Below are positions 63,718 to 64,000 of a DNA stretch of 64,000 nucleotides, one piece after another (positions within the stretch are counted from its first letter, which is position 1; the number at the start of each line of letters is the position of its first letter). Under the pieces are notes generated by a model that made no database searches, had not been told where the DNA came from, and saw nothing but the letters and a program-made list of their open reading frames with translations. A program made the position numbers and the translations under genes. This stretch comes from Lysinibacillus sp. 2017. GTDB taxonomy: Bacteria; Bacillota; Bacilli; Bacillales_A; Planococcaceae. Location: positions 3,673,916 to 3,737,915 of the forward strand of contig NZ_CP029002.1 of the NCBI RefSeq assembly GCF_003073375.1. Reading direction: 5' to 3'.

Positions 63718-63979
63718 TTATCCACAATTTCATTTCATTGCTCTGTTAAACATGTGAATAGTTTTTTTTGAAAATTTTTTATCCACAACACTTATCTACA
63801 ACTTTTTCACAAACACACGCCCTGTGGACAACTTTGACGTGTATAACTCAACTTTATGTGGATAAGATCGTTTAAGTATTGAAAAACCTAACTTTTTTTG
63901 ATACGATAACTGTGTTTTACTTTGTGGAATTCTTTTTCGGGAAATAAATTATCCACAACTGTTAATAATCTGTGGACAA
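63718..63979. other. oriC: Origin of replication (oriC), rpmH-dnaA segment, partial
   Basis: At least four perfect DnaA boxes: TTATCCACA at 63718, 63779 and 63949, and TGTGGATAA at 63857. Single-mismatch boxes lie at 63792 (TTATCTACA), 63823 (TGTGGACAA) and 63971 (TGTGGACAA). No gene is present in 63557-64000. This matches the incA/incB region between rpmH and dnaA in Bacillus; dnaA and the rest of the origin lie to the right. A half-conserved Noc-like site (13/16) is at 63931-63946. Confidence 0.92.
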
Positions 63980-64000
63980 AGATGTCCACCGTACTCTAAT

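Overview
This is a low-GC, endospore-forming Firmicute of the Planococcaceae/Caryophanaceae type; the gene set and order best fit Solibacillus or Lysinibacillus. That placement is inferred from gene content and synteny, not from a database search. The right end carries rpmH followed by a stretch rich in DnaA boxes, the rpmH-dnaA half of oriC. The window therefore runs leftward from the origin. Most genes are on the minus strand, co-oriented with the fork leaving oriC.

Right to left, positions 64000-31600 hold the conserved origin-proximal core: rpmH, rnpA, yidC/spoIIIJ, jag, mnmE, mnmG, rsmG, noc, soj/parA, spo0J/parB, a DUF554 gene, spore gene yyaC (plus strand), an MscS channel, DUF951, ychF, rpsF-ssb-rpsR, yybS, gdpP, rplI, the replicative helicase gene, purA, a LysM/G5/M23 endopeptidase, walRKHIJ, an htrA protease, a CxxH/CxxC miniprotein and rlmH. 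Landmarks include a parS inside parB and a dense DnaA-box cluster beside rlmH.

Positions 31600-1 are accessory and metabolic: an SSS symporter operon with DUF4212 and a previously unlisted 58-aa membrane protein, a candidate small RNA (28968-29110), a methyltransferase, a VTT-domain protein, an ECF S-component, a divergent TetR/ABC-2-type efflux pair, a bpsAB alkylpyrone operon, a signalling/ABC island (17.5-22.5 kb), lipoproteins including a cyclophilin, a DUF2268 protease, DegV, a cupin, mqo, ogt, a methyltransferase, a liv branched-chain amino acid ABC operon, a decayed DUF985 cupin gene, an RluF-like pseudouridine synthase and two aldehyde dehydrogenases.

The strongest candidate for an undescribed system is 17.5-22.5 kb on the plus (head-on) strand. 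An XRE-TPR regulator of the RNPP (PlcR-like) type overlaps by ATGA a 52-aa exported propeptide. A 107-aa secreted protein and a permease-ATPase-permease ABC cluster follow. A 19-bp motif (16/19 identical) lies before both the regulator and the secreted-protein gene. The layout matches a peptide quorum-sensing switch controlling an exported product and its exporter or immunity pump; that function is inference.

No rRNA, tRNA, CRISPR array, prophage or insertion sequence was seen. Many genes appear to start at TTG or GTG, judged from Shine-Dalgarno placement.
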